Positions 30,923 to 39,641 are shown, numbered from the stretch's first letter. The stretch is 39,821 bases of DNA from Palsa-459 sp035510855 (GCA_035510855.1 DATKGG010000055.1:1-39821); one strand, 5' to 3'. Program-made: numbers and translations. Notes: generated from the sequence alone by a model not told the origin.

Positions 30923-33223
30923 ATGAACGGTCTTCACCGTTTCGCCGCCGACGGCGGCTACCAGAACTTCGTGCTGAGCGGGAATGACCGGCTGATCCTG
31001 TGGGCGATCATCGCCTGCGGCATCATCGGCATCGCCACGGGTCTCTTCCTCGTCCGCGGCGTCATGGCGGCCGACGCGGGCTCGATCAAGATGCGCGAAA
31101 TCGCCAAGGCGATCCAAGAGGGCGCGGAGGCCTTCTTGAAGCGCCAGGCGAGGGTTGTCCTCATCATCGTCGTGCCGCTCGCTGTCCTCATCTACTTCAC
31201 CGCGACCAAGGTCGTCCGAGACAACGGCTCGGTCGCCATGTCGTTCACTGAGAACGGCATCTGGCGCGCGGTGTGCTTCCTTTTGGGCGCGGCCTTCTCG
31301 GGGCTGACCGGCTTCATCGGCATGTCGATCGCCGTGCGCGGCAACGTTCGCACCGCCGCGGCAGCCGTCGCCGGCAAGGGCATGCCCGGGGCACTGCGCG
31401 TCGCGTTCCGCACCGGCGCGGTCACGGGCCTTTTGTGCGTCGGGCTCGGGCTCACGGGTGCGGCGGGGATCTTCTTGATCTTTCAGAACTCGGCCACCGC
31501 CGTCCTCGTCGGCTTCGCCTTCGGCGCCTCGCTCATCGCGCTGTTCATGCGAGTCGGCGGCGGCATCTTCACCAAGGCGGCCGACGTCGGCGCGGACCTC
31601 GTGGGCAAAATCGAGGCGGGCATCCCCGAAGACGACCCCCGCAACGCCGCCACGATCGCCGACAACGTCGGGGACAACGTGGGCGACTGCGCAGGGATGG
31701 CCGCGGACCTCTTCGAGTCCTACGAGATCACCATCATCGCCGCGCTCATCTTGGGCTGGACCGCCTTCGCGAAGCCGGACATCAAAGACGTGCTGTTCCC
31801 CCTCATCGTCCCGGCGATCGGCATCCTCGCCTCGATCGTTGGGGTCTTCTCGGTCCGGGCGCGCGCCCACGAGCGCAACGCGCTCAGCCCCATCAACCGG
31901 GGCTTCTGGCTGTCCTCGGCGCTCACCATCGTCGGCGCGTTCCTGGTCGCCCAGTTCTACGTGCACAACCTGCGCCTCTTTTTCGCCGTCCTCACCGGCG
32001 TCGGCCTCTCGCTGACTGCCAGCCTGATCACCGAGCACTTCACCTCGACGGAGCGCAACCCGGTCAAGGAGATCGCCGAGTCCGCGCGCACGGGGCCTGC
32101 CACGACCGTGCTGTCGGGCTTCGCGATCGGGCTCGAGTCCTCGGTGTGGGCGATCATCGCGATCGCGATCGCGATCGGAGTCGCGCTGGGGCTCGGCCAG
32201 GGCAACATCCACGAGGTCTTCTTCTTCGTGGCCCTGATCGGCATTGGCCTCTTGTCCACGGCAGGGATGATCGTGTCCGAGGACAGCTTCGGACCGGTGT
32301 CGGACAACTCGGCGGGCATCGCCGAGATGGCGGGCGAGTTCGAGGGCGATGCCCAGACCGTGCTCGTGAGCCTCGACGCGGTGGGCAACACGACCAAGGC
32401 GATCACCAAGGGCGTCGCCATCGGGTCCGCCGTCATCGCGGCCGTCGCGATCTTCGCGTCGTTCATCCAGACCGCGGGCGAGCAGCTGCACCTCCCCGCG
32501 GCGGTCTCGGCGTTCTCCAGGATCCAGATCAACGTGGCCGACCCGAAGACCTTCATCGGTCTCCTGCTCGGCGGCTCGGTCGCGTTCCTCTTCTCCGCAC
32601 TCGCGATCCGGGCGGTCGGCCGGTCCGCGGGCACCGTCGTCCAAGAGGTGCGCCGCCAGTTCCGCGAGCACCCCGGGATCATGGACTACACCGAGAAGCC
32701 CGAGTACGGCCGGGTCATCTCGATCTGCACGGCCGCGGCCCAGCGCGAGCTCGCCACGCCCGCACTGCTCGCGGTGCTCGCCCCCGTCATCGTCGGCTTC
32801 GGGATCGGCTACCTCGCGCTCGGTGCGTTCTTGGCCGCGGCGATCCTCACCGGCCAGCTCATGGCGAACACGCTGTCGAACTCCGGCGGCGCGTGGGACA
32901 ACGCGAAGAAGTTCATCGAGGACGGCAACGAGGGGGGCAAGGGCTCCGAGGCGCACAAGGCAGCCGTGATCGGCGACACCGTCGGCGACCCGTTCAAGGA
33001 CACCGCCGGACCCGCGCTCAACCCCCTGATCAAGGTCATGAACCTCGTGTCGCTCTTGGTCTTGCCCGCCGTGATCACCCAGCAGCACCACGACGCCGTC
33101 AGGTACACGATCGCAGGGGTCAGCCTCGTCGTGCTCATCTGCGCAGTCGCGTTCTCCAAGCGCAAGTCCGAGTCCATGGCCAGCGACACGCCCGTGCCTG
33201 CCCCCGCGGCGGCGCCGTCCTGA
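30923..33223 (+). CDS. hppA: Membrane-bound proton-translocating pyrophosphatase
   Basis: The 766-residue protein has about 16 membrane spans and the family signatures DVGADLVGKIEAGIPEDDPR, DNVGDNVGDCAGMAADLFE and, near the end, GDTVGDPFKDTAGPALNP. It hydrolyses pyrophosphate and pumps protons outward. The segment DAVGNTTKAITKG has Lys at the site that distinguishes potassium-independent H+-PPases (Ala in potassium-dependent ones), so this enzyme should not need potassium. The ATG at 30923 starts the conserved part; a GTG at 30887 would add a basic stretch (MLRHRRREAPTE) that is probably leader. Confidence 0.96.
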   Translation: MNGLHRFAADGGYQNFVLSGNDRLILWAIIACGIIGIATGLFLVRGVMAADAGSIKMREIAKAIQEGAEAFLKRQARVVLIIVVPLAVLIYFTATKVVRDNGSVAMSFTENGIWRAVCFLLGAAFSGLTGFIGMSIAVRGNVRTAAAAVAGKGMPGALRVAFRTGAVTGLLCVGLGLTGAAGIFLIFQNSATAVLVGFAFGASLIALFMRVGGGIFTKAADVGADLVGKIEAGIPEDDPRNAATIADNVGDNVGDCAGMAADLFESYEITIIAALILGWTAFAKPDIKDVLFPLIVPAIGILASIVGVFSVRARAHERNALSPINRGFWLSSALTIVGAFLVAQFYVHNLRLFFAVLTGVGLSLTASLITEHFTSTERNPVKEIAESARTGPATTVLSGFAIGLESSVWAIIAIAIAIGVALGLGQGNIHEVFFFVALIGIGLLSTAGMIVSEDSFGPVSDNSAGIAEMAGEFEGDAQTVLVSLDAVGNTTKAITKGVAIGSAVIAAVAIFASFIQTAGEQLHLPAAVSAFSRIQINVADPKTFIGLLLGGSVAFLFSALAIRAVGRSAGTVVQEVRRQFREHPGIMDYTEKPEYGRVISICTAAAQRELATPALLAVLAPVIVGFGIGYLALGAFLAAAILTGQLMANTLSNSGGAWDNAKKFIEDGNEGGKGSEAHKAAVIGDTVGDPFKDTAGPALNPLIKVMNLVSLLVLPAVITQQHHDAVRYTIAGVSLVVLICAVAFSKRKSESMASDTPVPAPAAAPS

Positions 33224-33253
33224 GGTAGCCGCCGGGCGGTCCCGGCCGATGTC

Positions 33254-33338
33254 TAGGGTTCCGAGCACCATGACCAAGGGGCCGAGCACGTTGGACGAGC
33301 GCGTGGATCCTCGACCCCGGGCACCGGTGGGGCGGTAG
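33254..33338 (+). promoter_or_regulatory. Upstream 22-codon reading frame (33270-33338) with -10-like box, coupled to topA
   Basis: A TAGGGT box (33254-33259) precedes an ATG at 33270 that opens a 22-codon frame (MTKGPSTLDERVDPRPRAPV, then GR). Its TAG stop at 33336-33338 shares the G with the topA GTG (TAGTG). It may be a leader peptide that couples translation of topA; without it topA has no Shine-Dalgarno sequence. Confidence 0.4.
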
Positions 33339-36151
33339 TGGGCGCGCTCGTCATCGTCGAGTCGCCCACCAAGGCGCGGCGCATCGAGAGCCTCTTGGGC
33401 GAGGGCTACACGGTGCTCTCCTCGATCGGCCACGTCCGTGACCTGCCGACGTCGGCGACCCAGGTGCCCAAGAGCGTGACGGACCCCGAGGTCCGCCGCT
33501 TGGGCGTCGACACCGAGAACCACTTCAAGGCCTTCTACGTCGTGACCGACCCCGCCAAGGTCCGGCCCCTGAAGGACGCGCTCAAGCACGCCGACGAGTT
33601 GCTGCTCGCAACCGACGAGGACCGCGAGGGCGAGGCGATCGCCTGGCACCTCTTGGAGCTGCTGCGCCCGACGGTGCCGGTGCGTCGCATGGTGTTCCAC
33701 GAGATCACCGAGGACGCCATCCGCCACGCGCTCACCCAGACTCGCGACATCGACGACAACCTCGTCAACGCCCAGGAGGCGCGCCGGATCCTCGACCGGC
33801 TCGTCGGCTTCGACGTGACCAAGGTCCTCTGGCGGGTGCTCCCCGGGGCGCGCTCGGCCGGACGGGTCCAGTCCGTCGCCATGCGGCTCGTCGTCGAGCG
33901 CGAACGCGAGCGCATCGCGTTCCGCGCCGCGACCTGGTGGGGCGTGGACGCCAAGGTCCGCGCCCAAGCCGACGCCTTCGACGCGCGGCTCGTCGAGGTC
34001 GACGGCGACCAGCTCGCCGATGGGTCGGACTTCGACCAGACCGGCCAGGTGAAGGGCGCCGCCACCGTGCGGGTCCTCGACGAGTCCGAGGCAACCTCGG
34101 TCGTGGCCGGGCTCGGAGCGGCGATGCTGCGCGTCGAGGCCGTCACCTCCTCGCCGCGCACCGAGCGCCCCCGGCCACCGTTCATCACGTCGTCGCTCCA
34201 GATCGAGGGCTCGCGCAAGCTCAGCTGGTCGCCTGACCGCACGATGCGGGTCGCCCAGGAGCTCTACGAGGCCGGGTGGATCACCTACATGCGCACCGAC
34301 TCGACGACGCTGTCGTCCGAGGCCATCGACGCCTCGCGCGCGGCGGCGCGCTCCCTGTACGGCGTGGACTACGTGCCCGACCAGCCCCGTCGCTACGACA
34401 AGAAGGTGCGCAACGCCCAGGAGGCCCACGAGGCGATCCGCCCGTCGGGCGAGGCGTTCCGGCCGATCGACGAGGCCCAGCGATCGCTGTCCACGGACGG
34501 GGCCAGGCTCTACGAGCTCATCTGGAAGCGCACCGTCGCCTCCCAGATGGTCGACGCGCGCCTCTTGGGCCAGCAGGTCCGGCTCGCCGGCGTGCTCGAC
34601 GCCGCCGCGGGGCCGCTCGCGGGCTCGCCCGTCGCGCTTCGTGCGACCGGACAGCGCGTCGTCTTCCCGGGCTTCCGCCGCGCCTACGTCGAGGGTAGCG
34701 ACGACCCCGACGCCGAGCTCGCAGACCAAGAGCGGCTCCTGCCCGAGCTCGCCGAGGGCGGCGAGGTCCGCGTCGACGAGGCGACCGCGGCGTCGCACGA
34801 GACCAAGCCGCCCGCGCGCTACACGGACGCGACCCTCGTGCGGCGCCTCGAAGAGCTGGGCATCGGGCGGCCGAGCACCTACGCGAACGTCGTCAAGGTG
34901 ATCCGTGACCGCGACTATGTCTGGAAGAAGGGCACCGCGCTCATCCCGTCGTTCACGGCGTTCGCGGTCACCAACCTGCTCGAGCGCTACTACGCCGAGC
35001 TCGTCGACTACGGGTTCACCGCGGCGATGGAAGACGACCTTGACTCGATCGCCGCGGGCGAGAAGGACCTCGACGGGTGGCTGCGTCCGTTCTACTTCGG
35101 CGATGCCGCCGGGGGCACCGAGCTCGCGCGCCTCGGGCTGCGACGCGCGACCGGCGGGGAGATCGACTTCGACCTGCCGTCGATCTACACGATCCCGATT
35201 GGCACGGACGAGGACGGCACCGACGTCGTCGTGCGCGTCGGGCGCTACGGCGCGACGCTGCAGCGCGGCGAGGAGCGCCGGCCCGTGCCGGCCGAGACCG
35301 AGCCCGACACGCTCACCCTCGAGCGCGCGCTCGAGCTGTTGGCCGAGGGAACGGGGGACCGCGAGGTGGGCGTGGACCCCGAGTCGGGGCTCATGGTCGT
35401 CGCGCGCCAGGGGCGGTTCGGCCCCTACGTCCAGCTGGGCGCGGTGGGCGCGGTGGGCGCGGTGGGCGAGGTCGAAGGGCGCCCCAAGACCGCCTCGTTG
35501 TTCCAGACCATGACCCCTGCGACCGTGACCCTCGACGAGGCGCTCTTGGTCCTGTCGTTGCCCCGGGTCCTCGGCCACGACGCCGACGGCAACGAGGTGA
35601 CCGCCCAGGGCGGCCGCTACGGGCCGTATCTCAAGGCGGGCACCGACACGAGGTCGTTGCCCGACGAGCCGTCGCTGTTCACCGTGACGCTGGACGAGGC
35701 GCTGGCGCTGTTCGCCCAGCCCAAGACGCGCGGGCGTCGCGCCGCCGCGCCGCCCCTGCGTGTCGTCGGCGACGACCCCGCCACGGGCAAGCCGATCGAG
35801 CTCAAACAAGGACGGTTCGGCCCCTACGTGACCGACGGGGAGACCAACGCGTCGCTTCGCACCGGTGACGACCCCGCGACCGTCTCGCTCGCGAGGGCTG
35901 CCGAGCTGCTCCAGGACCGTCGTGATCGCGGCCCATCGACCCGCCCGGCCCGAGGCCGCGGCGCGAAGAAAGCTGCGAAAAAGGCGCCTGCGAAGAAGTC
36001 CGCCGCGAAGAAGACCGCGAAGAAGACATCTGCGAAGAAGGCAACGGCGAAGCAGGCGGCGGCCAAGAAGGCGGCCGGTGCGGCGTCGAACGCCGCGCTC
36101 GCCGCGACGGTCCACCCCAACGGGGCGTCCTCGACCGACCCGACGGCGTGA
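33338..36151 (+). CDS. topA: DNA topoisomerase I (type IA) with lysine-rich tail
   Basis: The 937-residue enzyme relaxes negative supercoils. The Toprim domain starts at once (LVIVESPTKARRIESLLGEG; acidic triad in ATDEDREGEAIAWHL). The catalytic Tyr317 is in WITYMRTDSTTLS, and AHEAIRPS and RLEELGIGRPSTYA follow. Instead of zinc fingers there are several FGPYV-type C-terminal repeats (RQGRFGPYVQLG; GGRYGPYLKAG; KQGRFGPYVTDG), then a ~75-residue Lys/Ala tail (AKKAAKKAPAKKSAAKKTAK) as in mycobacteria and streptomycetes, where it aids DNA binding. Three in-frame 9-base copies at 35441-35467 encode GAVGAVGAVG. The GTG overlaps the upstream small frame; the TGA overlaps tmk. Confidence 0.97.
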   Translation: MGALVIVESPTKARRIESLLGEGYTVLSSIGHVRDLPTSATQVPKSVTDPEVRRLGVDTENHFKAFYVVTDPAKVRPLKDALKHADELLLATDEDREGEAIAWHLLELLRPTVPVRRMVFHEITEDAIRHALTQTRDIDDNLVNAQEARRILDRLVGFDVTKVLWRVLPGARSAGRVQSVAMRLVVERERERIAFRAATWWGVDAKVRAQADAFDARLVEVDGDQLADGSDFDQTGQVKGAATVRVLDESEATSVVAGLGAAMLRVEAVTSSPRTERPRPPFITSSLQIEGSRKLSWSPDRTMRVAQELYEAGWITYMRTDSTTLSSEAIDASRAAARSLYGVDYVPDQPRRYDKKVRNAQEAHEAIRPSGEAFRPIDEAQRSLSTDGARLYELIWKRTVASQMVDARLLGQQVRLAGVLDAAAGPLAGSPVALRATGQRVVFPGFRRAYVEGSDDPDAELADQERLLPELAEGGEVRVDEATAASHETKPPARYTDATLVRRLEELGIGRPSTYANVVKVIRDRDYVWKKGTALIPSFTAFAVTNLLERYYAELVDYGFTAAMEDDLDSIAAGEKDLDGWLRPFYFGDAAGGTELARLGLRRATGGEIDFDLPSIYTIPIGTDEDGTDVVVRVGRYGATLQRGEERRPVPAETEPDTLTLERALELLAEGTGDREVGVDPESGLMVVARQGRFGPYVQLGAVGAVGAVGEVEGRPKTASLFQTMTPATVTLDEALLVLSLPRVLGHDADGNEVTAQGGRYGPYLKAGTDTRSLPDEPSLFTVTLDEALALFAQPKTRGRRAAAPPLRVVGDDPATGKPIELKQGRFGPYVTDGETNASLRTGDDPATVSLARAAELLQDRRDRGPSTRPARGRGAKKAAKKAPAKKSAAKKTAKKTSAKKATAKQAAAKKAAGAASNAALAATVHPNGASSTDPTA
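35441..35467 (+). repeat. Three tandem copies of a 9-base unit inside topA
   Basis: GCGGTGGGC occurs three times without change, in frame, encoding AVG repeats between two C-terminal topoisomerase repeats. It is a likely site of replication slippage that keeps the frame. Confidence 0.7.
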
Positions 36152-36753
36152 CACCGCGGGGCACGTTCGTCGCCTTCGAGGGCATCGACGGGTGCGGGAA
36201 GTCGACGCAGGCACGACGAGTCGCGGACGTACGAGGCGCGCTCTGCACCTTCGAGCCCGGTGACACGCCGCTGGGCAAGTCGCTGCGCGCCGTCGTCCTC
36301 GACGCCGCGATGGGCATCGACGCGGCGGCCGAGCTGCTGGTGATGGCGGCGGACCGTGCCCAGCACGTCGCCCAGGTCATCGAGCCTGCGCTCGCGGCAG
36401 GTCGTGACGTCGTCTGCGACCGCTTCAGTGGCTCGACGCTCGCCTACCAGGGCTACGGGCGGGGCCTCGACCTTGAGTCCATCCGTCGCGTGCTCACGGT
36501 CGCGACGGGTGGCTTGGAGCCGGACCTCACCATCCTCCTCGATTGTCCTGTCGCGGTCGCCCGCTCGCGGCGCGCCCGCAGGACGACGTCGTCGGACCGC
36601 TTCGAGTCCGACGACGGCTTCTCCGAGCGGGTGCGAGCAGGGTTCGTGGAGATGGCCCAAACGAGCGCAAGCTGGGGCGTCGTCGACGCCGAGGCACCCG
36701 TGGCGACCGTCACGCGCGCCGTGGACGAACTCATCGCCACGGCCCTCTCGTGA
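36148..36753 (+). CDS. tmk: Thymidylate kinase
   Basis: The 201-residue enzyme phosphorylates dTMP to dTDP. The P-loop is EGIDGCGKST (residues 11-20), followed by the DRF motif in VVCDRFSGSTLAYQG and a lid region rich in Arg (ARSRRARRTTSSDRFESDD). The GTG start overlaps the topA stop (GTGA) and its own TGA overlaps the GTG of holB, so topA-tmk-holB are translationally coupled; tmk-holB pairing is common in bacteria. Confidence 0.95.
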   Translation: MTPRGTFVAFEGIDGCGKSTQARRVADVRGALCTFEPGDTPLGKSLRAVVLDAAMGIDAAAELLVMAADRAQHVAQVIEPALAAGRDVVCDRFSGSTLAYQGYGRGLDLESIRRVLTVATGGLEPDLTILLDCPVAVARSRRARRTTSSDRFESDDGFSERVRAGFVEMAQTSASWGVVDAEAPVATVTRAVDELIATALS

Positions 36754-37850
36754 GCGACGTGCTTGCGCCGGACCTCTTCAAGGACGTCGTCGGCCAGTCC
36801 CGGGCGATCGCCCAGCTGCGCGCTGCGCTCGCGCGCCCGGTGCACGCGTACCTGTTCGTGGGGCCTGCGGGGTCGTCGACGGCGGCGGCCTCCTTGGGCT
36901 TCGCGGCCGGCCTCGTGTGCCCCAACGGCGGGTGCGGGCGGTGCGACAGCTGCGCGAGGGCGATGCGCGGTGTCCACCCGGACATCTCGACCGTCGAGCG
37001 CACGGGTGCAGCGATCACGGTCGACGAGATTCGTGACGTCACCACCCGAGCGCTGCGACGGCCGGTCGAGGGAGTCCGTCAGGTGCTCATCATCGACGAC
37101 GTGCACCTCGCGCTGCGCAGCGCGCCGGCGCTCCTCAAGACCCTCGAGGAGCCGCCGTCCAAGACCGTCTTCGTGCTCACCGCGGAGGACGTGCCGCCGG
37201 GGCTCGCGACCATCTCGAGTCGCTGCGCGGTCATCACGTTCGCTGCCCTCGGCGAGGCCGATGTCGCGGACTGGCTCATCCATCGTGGTGTCGAGCCGCT
37301 GCACGCGAGGCTCGTCGCGGCCGGCGCCGCGGGCGACCTCCAGCGCGCCGAGCTGCTCGCCGAGGACGCCGACTACCTGGTGCGCCTCGCGAGGTGGCGT
37401 GACGTGCCTTCGCGGCTCGACGGCAGCGGGGCCTCGGCTGCGATCGCGTCCGATGAGCTGCTCGGGAGCCTCGATGACGCGCTCGAGCCGCTGCGGCGCC
37501 ACCACGCCGCCGAGCTCAGCACGCTCGAAGAGGAGGCACGGCAGCACGGCGAGCGCGGGCTCCCAGGGCGAAAGGACATCGTGGATCGCCACCAGCGCGC
37601 CGAGCGACGTTGGCGAACCGACGAGCTGCGAAGCGGCCTCGCGGTCCTCCAGCGCGCCTATCGGGACCGGCTGCGTGCCGTGCTCGAGCAGCTCGAGGAG
37701 CAGCCAGGGAGCCCGAGGCTCTTGGACGAGGCGCAGCGCGACGCGATGGCCGTCGAGCGGATCTCGAGCGCGTCGGTGGCCCTGGGTCGCAACGTCCAGG
37801 CGCCGCTGCTGCTCGCCTCGCTCCTCGCCCAGCTCGAGACCGTGGGCTGA
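36750..37850 (+). CDS. holB: DNA polymerase III subunit delta prime
   Basis: The 366-residue protein is a clamp-loader AAA+ subunit. It has the start LFKDVVGQSRAIAQLRAALA, a four-cysteine zinc site (CPNGGCGRCDSC), and the segment VLIIDDVHLALRSAPALLKT, LEEPP. The Walker A position reads GPAGSSTAAAS and lacks the Lys, as expected for the non-hydrolysing delta prime subunit rather than the gamma/tau subunit. The SRC of TISSRCAVI matches the arginine-finger motif. The GTG at 36750 overlaps the tmk stop; a longer reading from 36543 runs within tmk. C-terminal ~150 residues are helical. Confidence 0.93.
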   Translation: MSDVLAPDLFKDVVGQSRAIAQLRAALARPVHAYLFVGPAGSSTAAASLGFAAGLVCPNGGCGRCDSCARAMRGVHPDISTVERTGAAITVDEIRDVTTRALRRPVEGVRQVLIIDDVHLALRSAPALLKTLEEPPSKTVFVLTAEDVPPGLATISSRCAVITFAALGEADVADWLIHRGVEPLHARLVAAGAAGDLQRAELLAEDADYLVRLARWRDVPSRLDGSGASAAIASDELLGSLDDALEPLRRHHAAELSTLEEEARQHGERGLPGRKDIVDRHQRAERRWRTDELRSGLAVLQRAYRDRLRAVLEQLEEQPGSPRLLDEAQRDAMAVERISSASVALGRNVQAPLLLASLLAQLETVG

Positions 37851-37913
37851 GGCGAGCACTGGTTACGGCCCCCGAACACGCAATCCGGGCGATGCGGTGC
37901 TAAACCATCTCGA

Positions 37914-39062
37914 ATGCGCACCGGCCTGACCAAGCTCGTCACAGGCGCGCTCGCGCTCGCCTCCCTCGGTGTTGTCGCCACGATGTCCTCAGCCGGCGCC
38001 ACCGCGCACACGACCTACCCGGTGACCAAGATCACGATCTCGATGGCGAATGCGTACAAGCCGGCGCCGCCGAAGGGCGCGACGGACGACTACCACTGCT
38101 CGCTCATCAACCCGAACGTCAAGAAGGACTCGTTCATCACGTCCACGGACTTCAACCCCGGCGACAAGAGCTCGACCGAGGTGCACCACGCGATCCTGTT
38201 CCTCATCCCGCCCAGTTGGGCCGCGGCGGCCGAGACCGCCAACAACGGCGGCAAGGGCTGGACGTGCTTCGGCGAGACGGTCCTCACCGGTGAGCAGCTG
38301 CAGCTGCCCGGTTCGAAGGGCTCGAGTGGCAACCCGACCTGGCTCACCGCGTGGGCGCCGGGCCACGACGTGAACACGTTCCCGCCGGGCACCGGCGTGA
38401 TGCTGCCGAAGGGCAGCCTCGTGGTGCTCCAGATCCACTACAACACGCTCGCGGGCAACGCGGCCATCAAGAGCTCGCTGACGCTCAGCACCGTGCCGAT
38501 TGCCGACCCACTGCTGCCACTGTCGCTCGACCTCTATCCCGCGCCGCCCGACGTCCCGTGCCTCGCGAGCTGGAAGCCCAAGACGACGCCGCTGTGCAAC
38601 CGTGCGAACTCGCTCAAGTACCTTGCCGCGCGCTTCGGGCAGCAGGCCGTGGACTTCGTCAACGGCCTCGAGTACATCTGCGGACGCAATCCCAACAGCC
38701 CGCCGCAGGGCGACTCGACGAGCTGCACCTGGACGAACCACCGCACCGCCCGGATTGTCGCGCTCGGCGCGCACATGCACCTGACAGGGGAAAAGATCAA
38801 GATCGTGCTCAACCCAGGGACGAGCCGACAAAAGACGCTCATCAACGTCACCAACTTCAACTTCGACTACCAGCGCGGCTATGACATGAAGCCGTGGATC
38901 CAGATCAAGCCTGGCGACAAGGTCAAGGTCTCCTGCACGTTCAACCCGAAGCTCACCGACGAGCTCCCGCAGCTGCGCCAGACGCCTCGTCGCTTCGTGA
39001 CCTGGGGAGATGGGTCCTCAGACGAGATGTGCCTCGCGCTCGTCTACACCGTCACGGGCTGA
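37914..39062 (+). CDS. Secreted PHM/DBH-like copper monooxygenase
   Basis: The 382-residue protein has a signal peptide (about 1-30, cut near AGATA). It shows the full ligand set of the copper type II, ascorbate-dependent monooxygenase family (peptidylglycine alpha-hydroxylating monooxygenase, dopamine beta-monooxygenase). His91 and His92 (EVHHAILFL) and His175 (LQIHYNTLAG) correspond to the CuH site; His287 and His289 (GAHMHLTG) and Met372 (SSDEMCLALVY) correspond to the CuM site. Several cysteines (62, 118, 216, 228, 256, 271, 341, 373) could form disulfides as in PHM. These enzymes hydroxylate a C-H bond with O2; the bacterial substrate is unknown. The ATG at 37914 gives the signal peptide; only a weak TAAACC box lies upstream. 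It stands alone, converging on a lipoprotein gene. Confidence 0.85.
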   Translation: MRTGLTKLVTGALALASLGVVATMSSAGATAHTTYPVTKITISMANAYKPAPPKGATDDYHCSLINPNVKKDSFITSTDFNPGDKSSTEVHHAILFLIPPSWAAAAETANNGGKGWTCFGETVLTGEQLQLPGSKGSSGNPTWLTAWAPGHDVNTFPPGTGVMLPKGSLVVLQIHYNTLAGNAAIKSSLTLSTVPIADPLLPLSLDLYPAPPDVPCLASWKPKTTPLCNRANSLKYLAARFGQQAVDFVNGLEYICGRNPNSPPQGDSTSCTWTNHRTARIVALGAHMHLTGEKIKIVLNPGTSRQKTLINVTNFNFDYQRGYDMKPWIQIKPGDKVKVSCTFNPKLTDELPQLRQTPRRFVTWGDGSSDEMCLALVYTVTG

Positions 39063-39068
39063 GGCCCG
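39055..39068 (+). terminator. Hairpin with the stop codon in its loop at convergent ends
   Basis: CGGGC (39055-39059) pairs with GCCCG (39064-39068) around TGAG, which contains the TGA stop of the copper monooxygenase gene. It lies just before the convergent lipoprotein stop. No U-tract is present. Confidence 0.35.
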
Positions 39069-39072
39069 GGGG

Positions 39073-39600
39073 TCAGTCGCCCCGCCAGCACGCGAAGATC
39101 GCCTCGGCCACCGTGATGGCCACCTCGGCGCGGGTGGTGGCGGGATGCCCGAACTCCGCGGGGAGCATGCCGACCTCGACGACCAGGACCTTGTTGTCCT
39201 TGCGCGAGACGGCCGAGCCGTTCGACGCGGCGAACGCGCCCTGACCGACGTTCGCGATCACGCCGGTGTCCCCGAGCGTCTGCTGCAGGCCCGACATGTA
39301 CGAGATCGTCTGGGCAAGCGTCGGGAGCTCTTGGACCCAGAGCGTCATGGTTGCGTGCCGGTACCGGTACGTGCAGGTGTAGCGATGGTTCCGCCAGATC
39401 GAAGTGGGAGTCGAGACGGTCGATACGCCGAGCGTGTAGTCGATGTCGCCGACGGCCTGGGGCCGGCAGATCATCTTCGCGGACACCGACGGCAGGGGGC
39501 CGTAGGTGTAGCGCGCGGCGGGCTTTGTGGGCGAGGACCCGCCGCATCCGGCAAGCACGGAGGCGCTGAGCGCCGCGAGCACGAGCGGTCGGAGCCTCAC
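39073..39600 (-). CDS. Secreted lipoprotein of unknown function
   Basis: The 175-residue protein begins VRLRPLVLAALSASVLAGCG, a type II signal peptide with lipobox LAGC (Cys19). The mature part has two further Cys residues well spaced (KMICRPQAVGDIDY and YTCTYRYRHATMTLWV), a C-terminal FACWRG, and no motif I can name; the size and layout resemble small actinobacterial lipoproteins of the DUF3558-like type, without proof. The GTG at 39600 is supported by a TACCCT box six bases upstream; the longer reading to 39651 gives a poorer signal peptide. It is divergent from tRNA-Thr. Confidence 0.75.
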   Translation of the reverse strand: MRLRPLVLAALSASVLAGCGGSSPTKPAARYTYGPLPSVSAKMICRPQAVGDIDYTLGVSTVSTPTSIWRNHRYTCTYRYRHATMTLWVQELPTLAQTISYMSGLQQTLGDTGVIANVGQGAFAASNGSAVSRKDNKVLVVEVGMLPAEFGHPATTRAEVAITVAEAIFACWRGD

Positions 39601-39606
39601 GTCCAA

Positions 39607-39612
39607 AGGGTA
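39607..39612 (-). promoter_or_regulatory. -10 box (TACCCT) of a probable leaderless promoter
   Basis: TACCCT on the minus strand ends six bases before the GTG at 39600, the same sequence and spacing as before the first ArsA-like gene. Confidence 0.5.
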
Positions 39613-39641
39613 TCGAACGGTCCGAGGAGGGACCCCTGAAC

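Noticed and set aside
30821..36214. A 1797-codon open frame on the minus strand opposite hppA and topA
   Set aside because: It is a mirror of two certain genes; its translation is low-complexity Arg/Gly/Asp/Val sequence with no domain. High G/C at third positions removes stops on the opposite strand.
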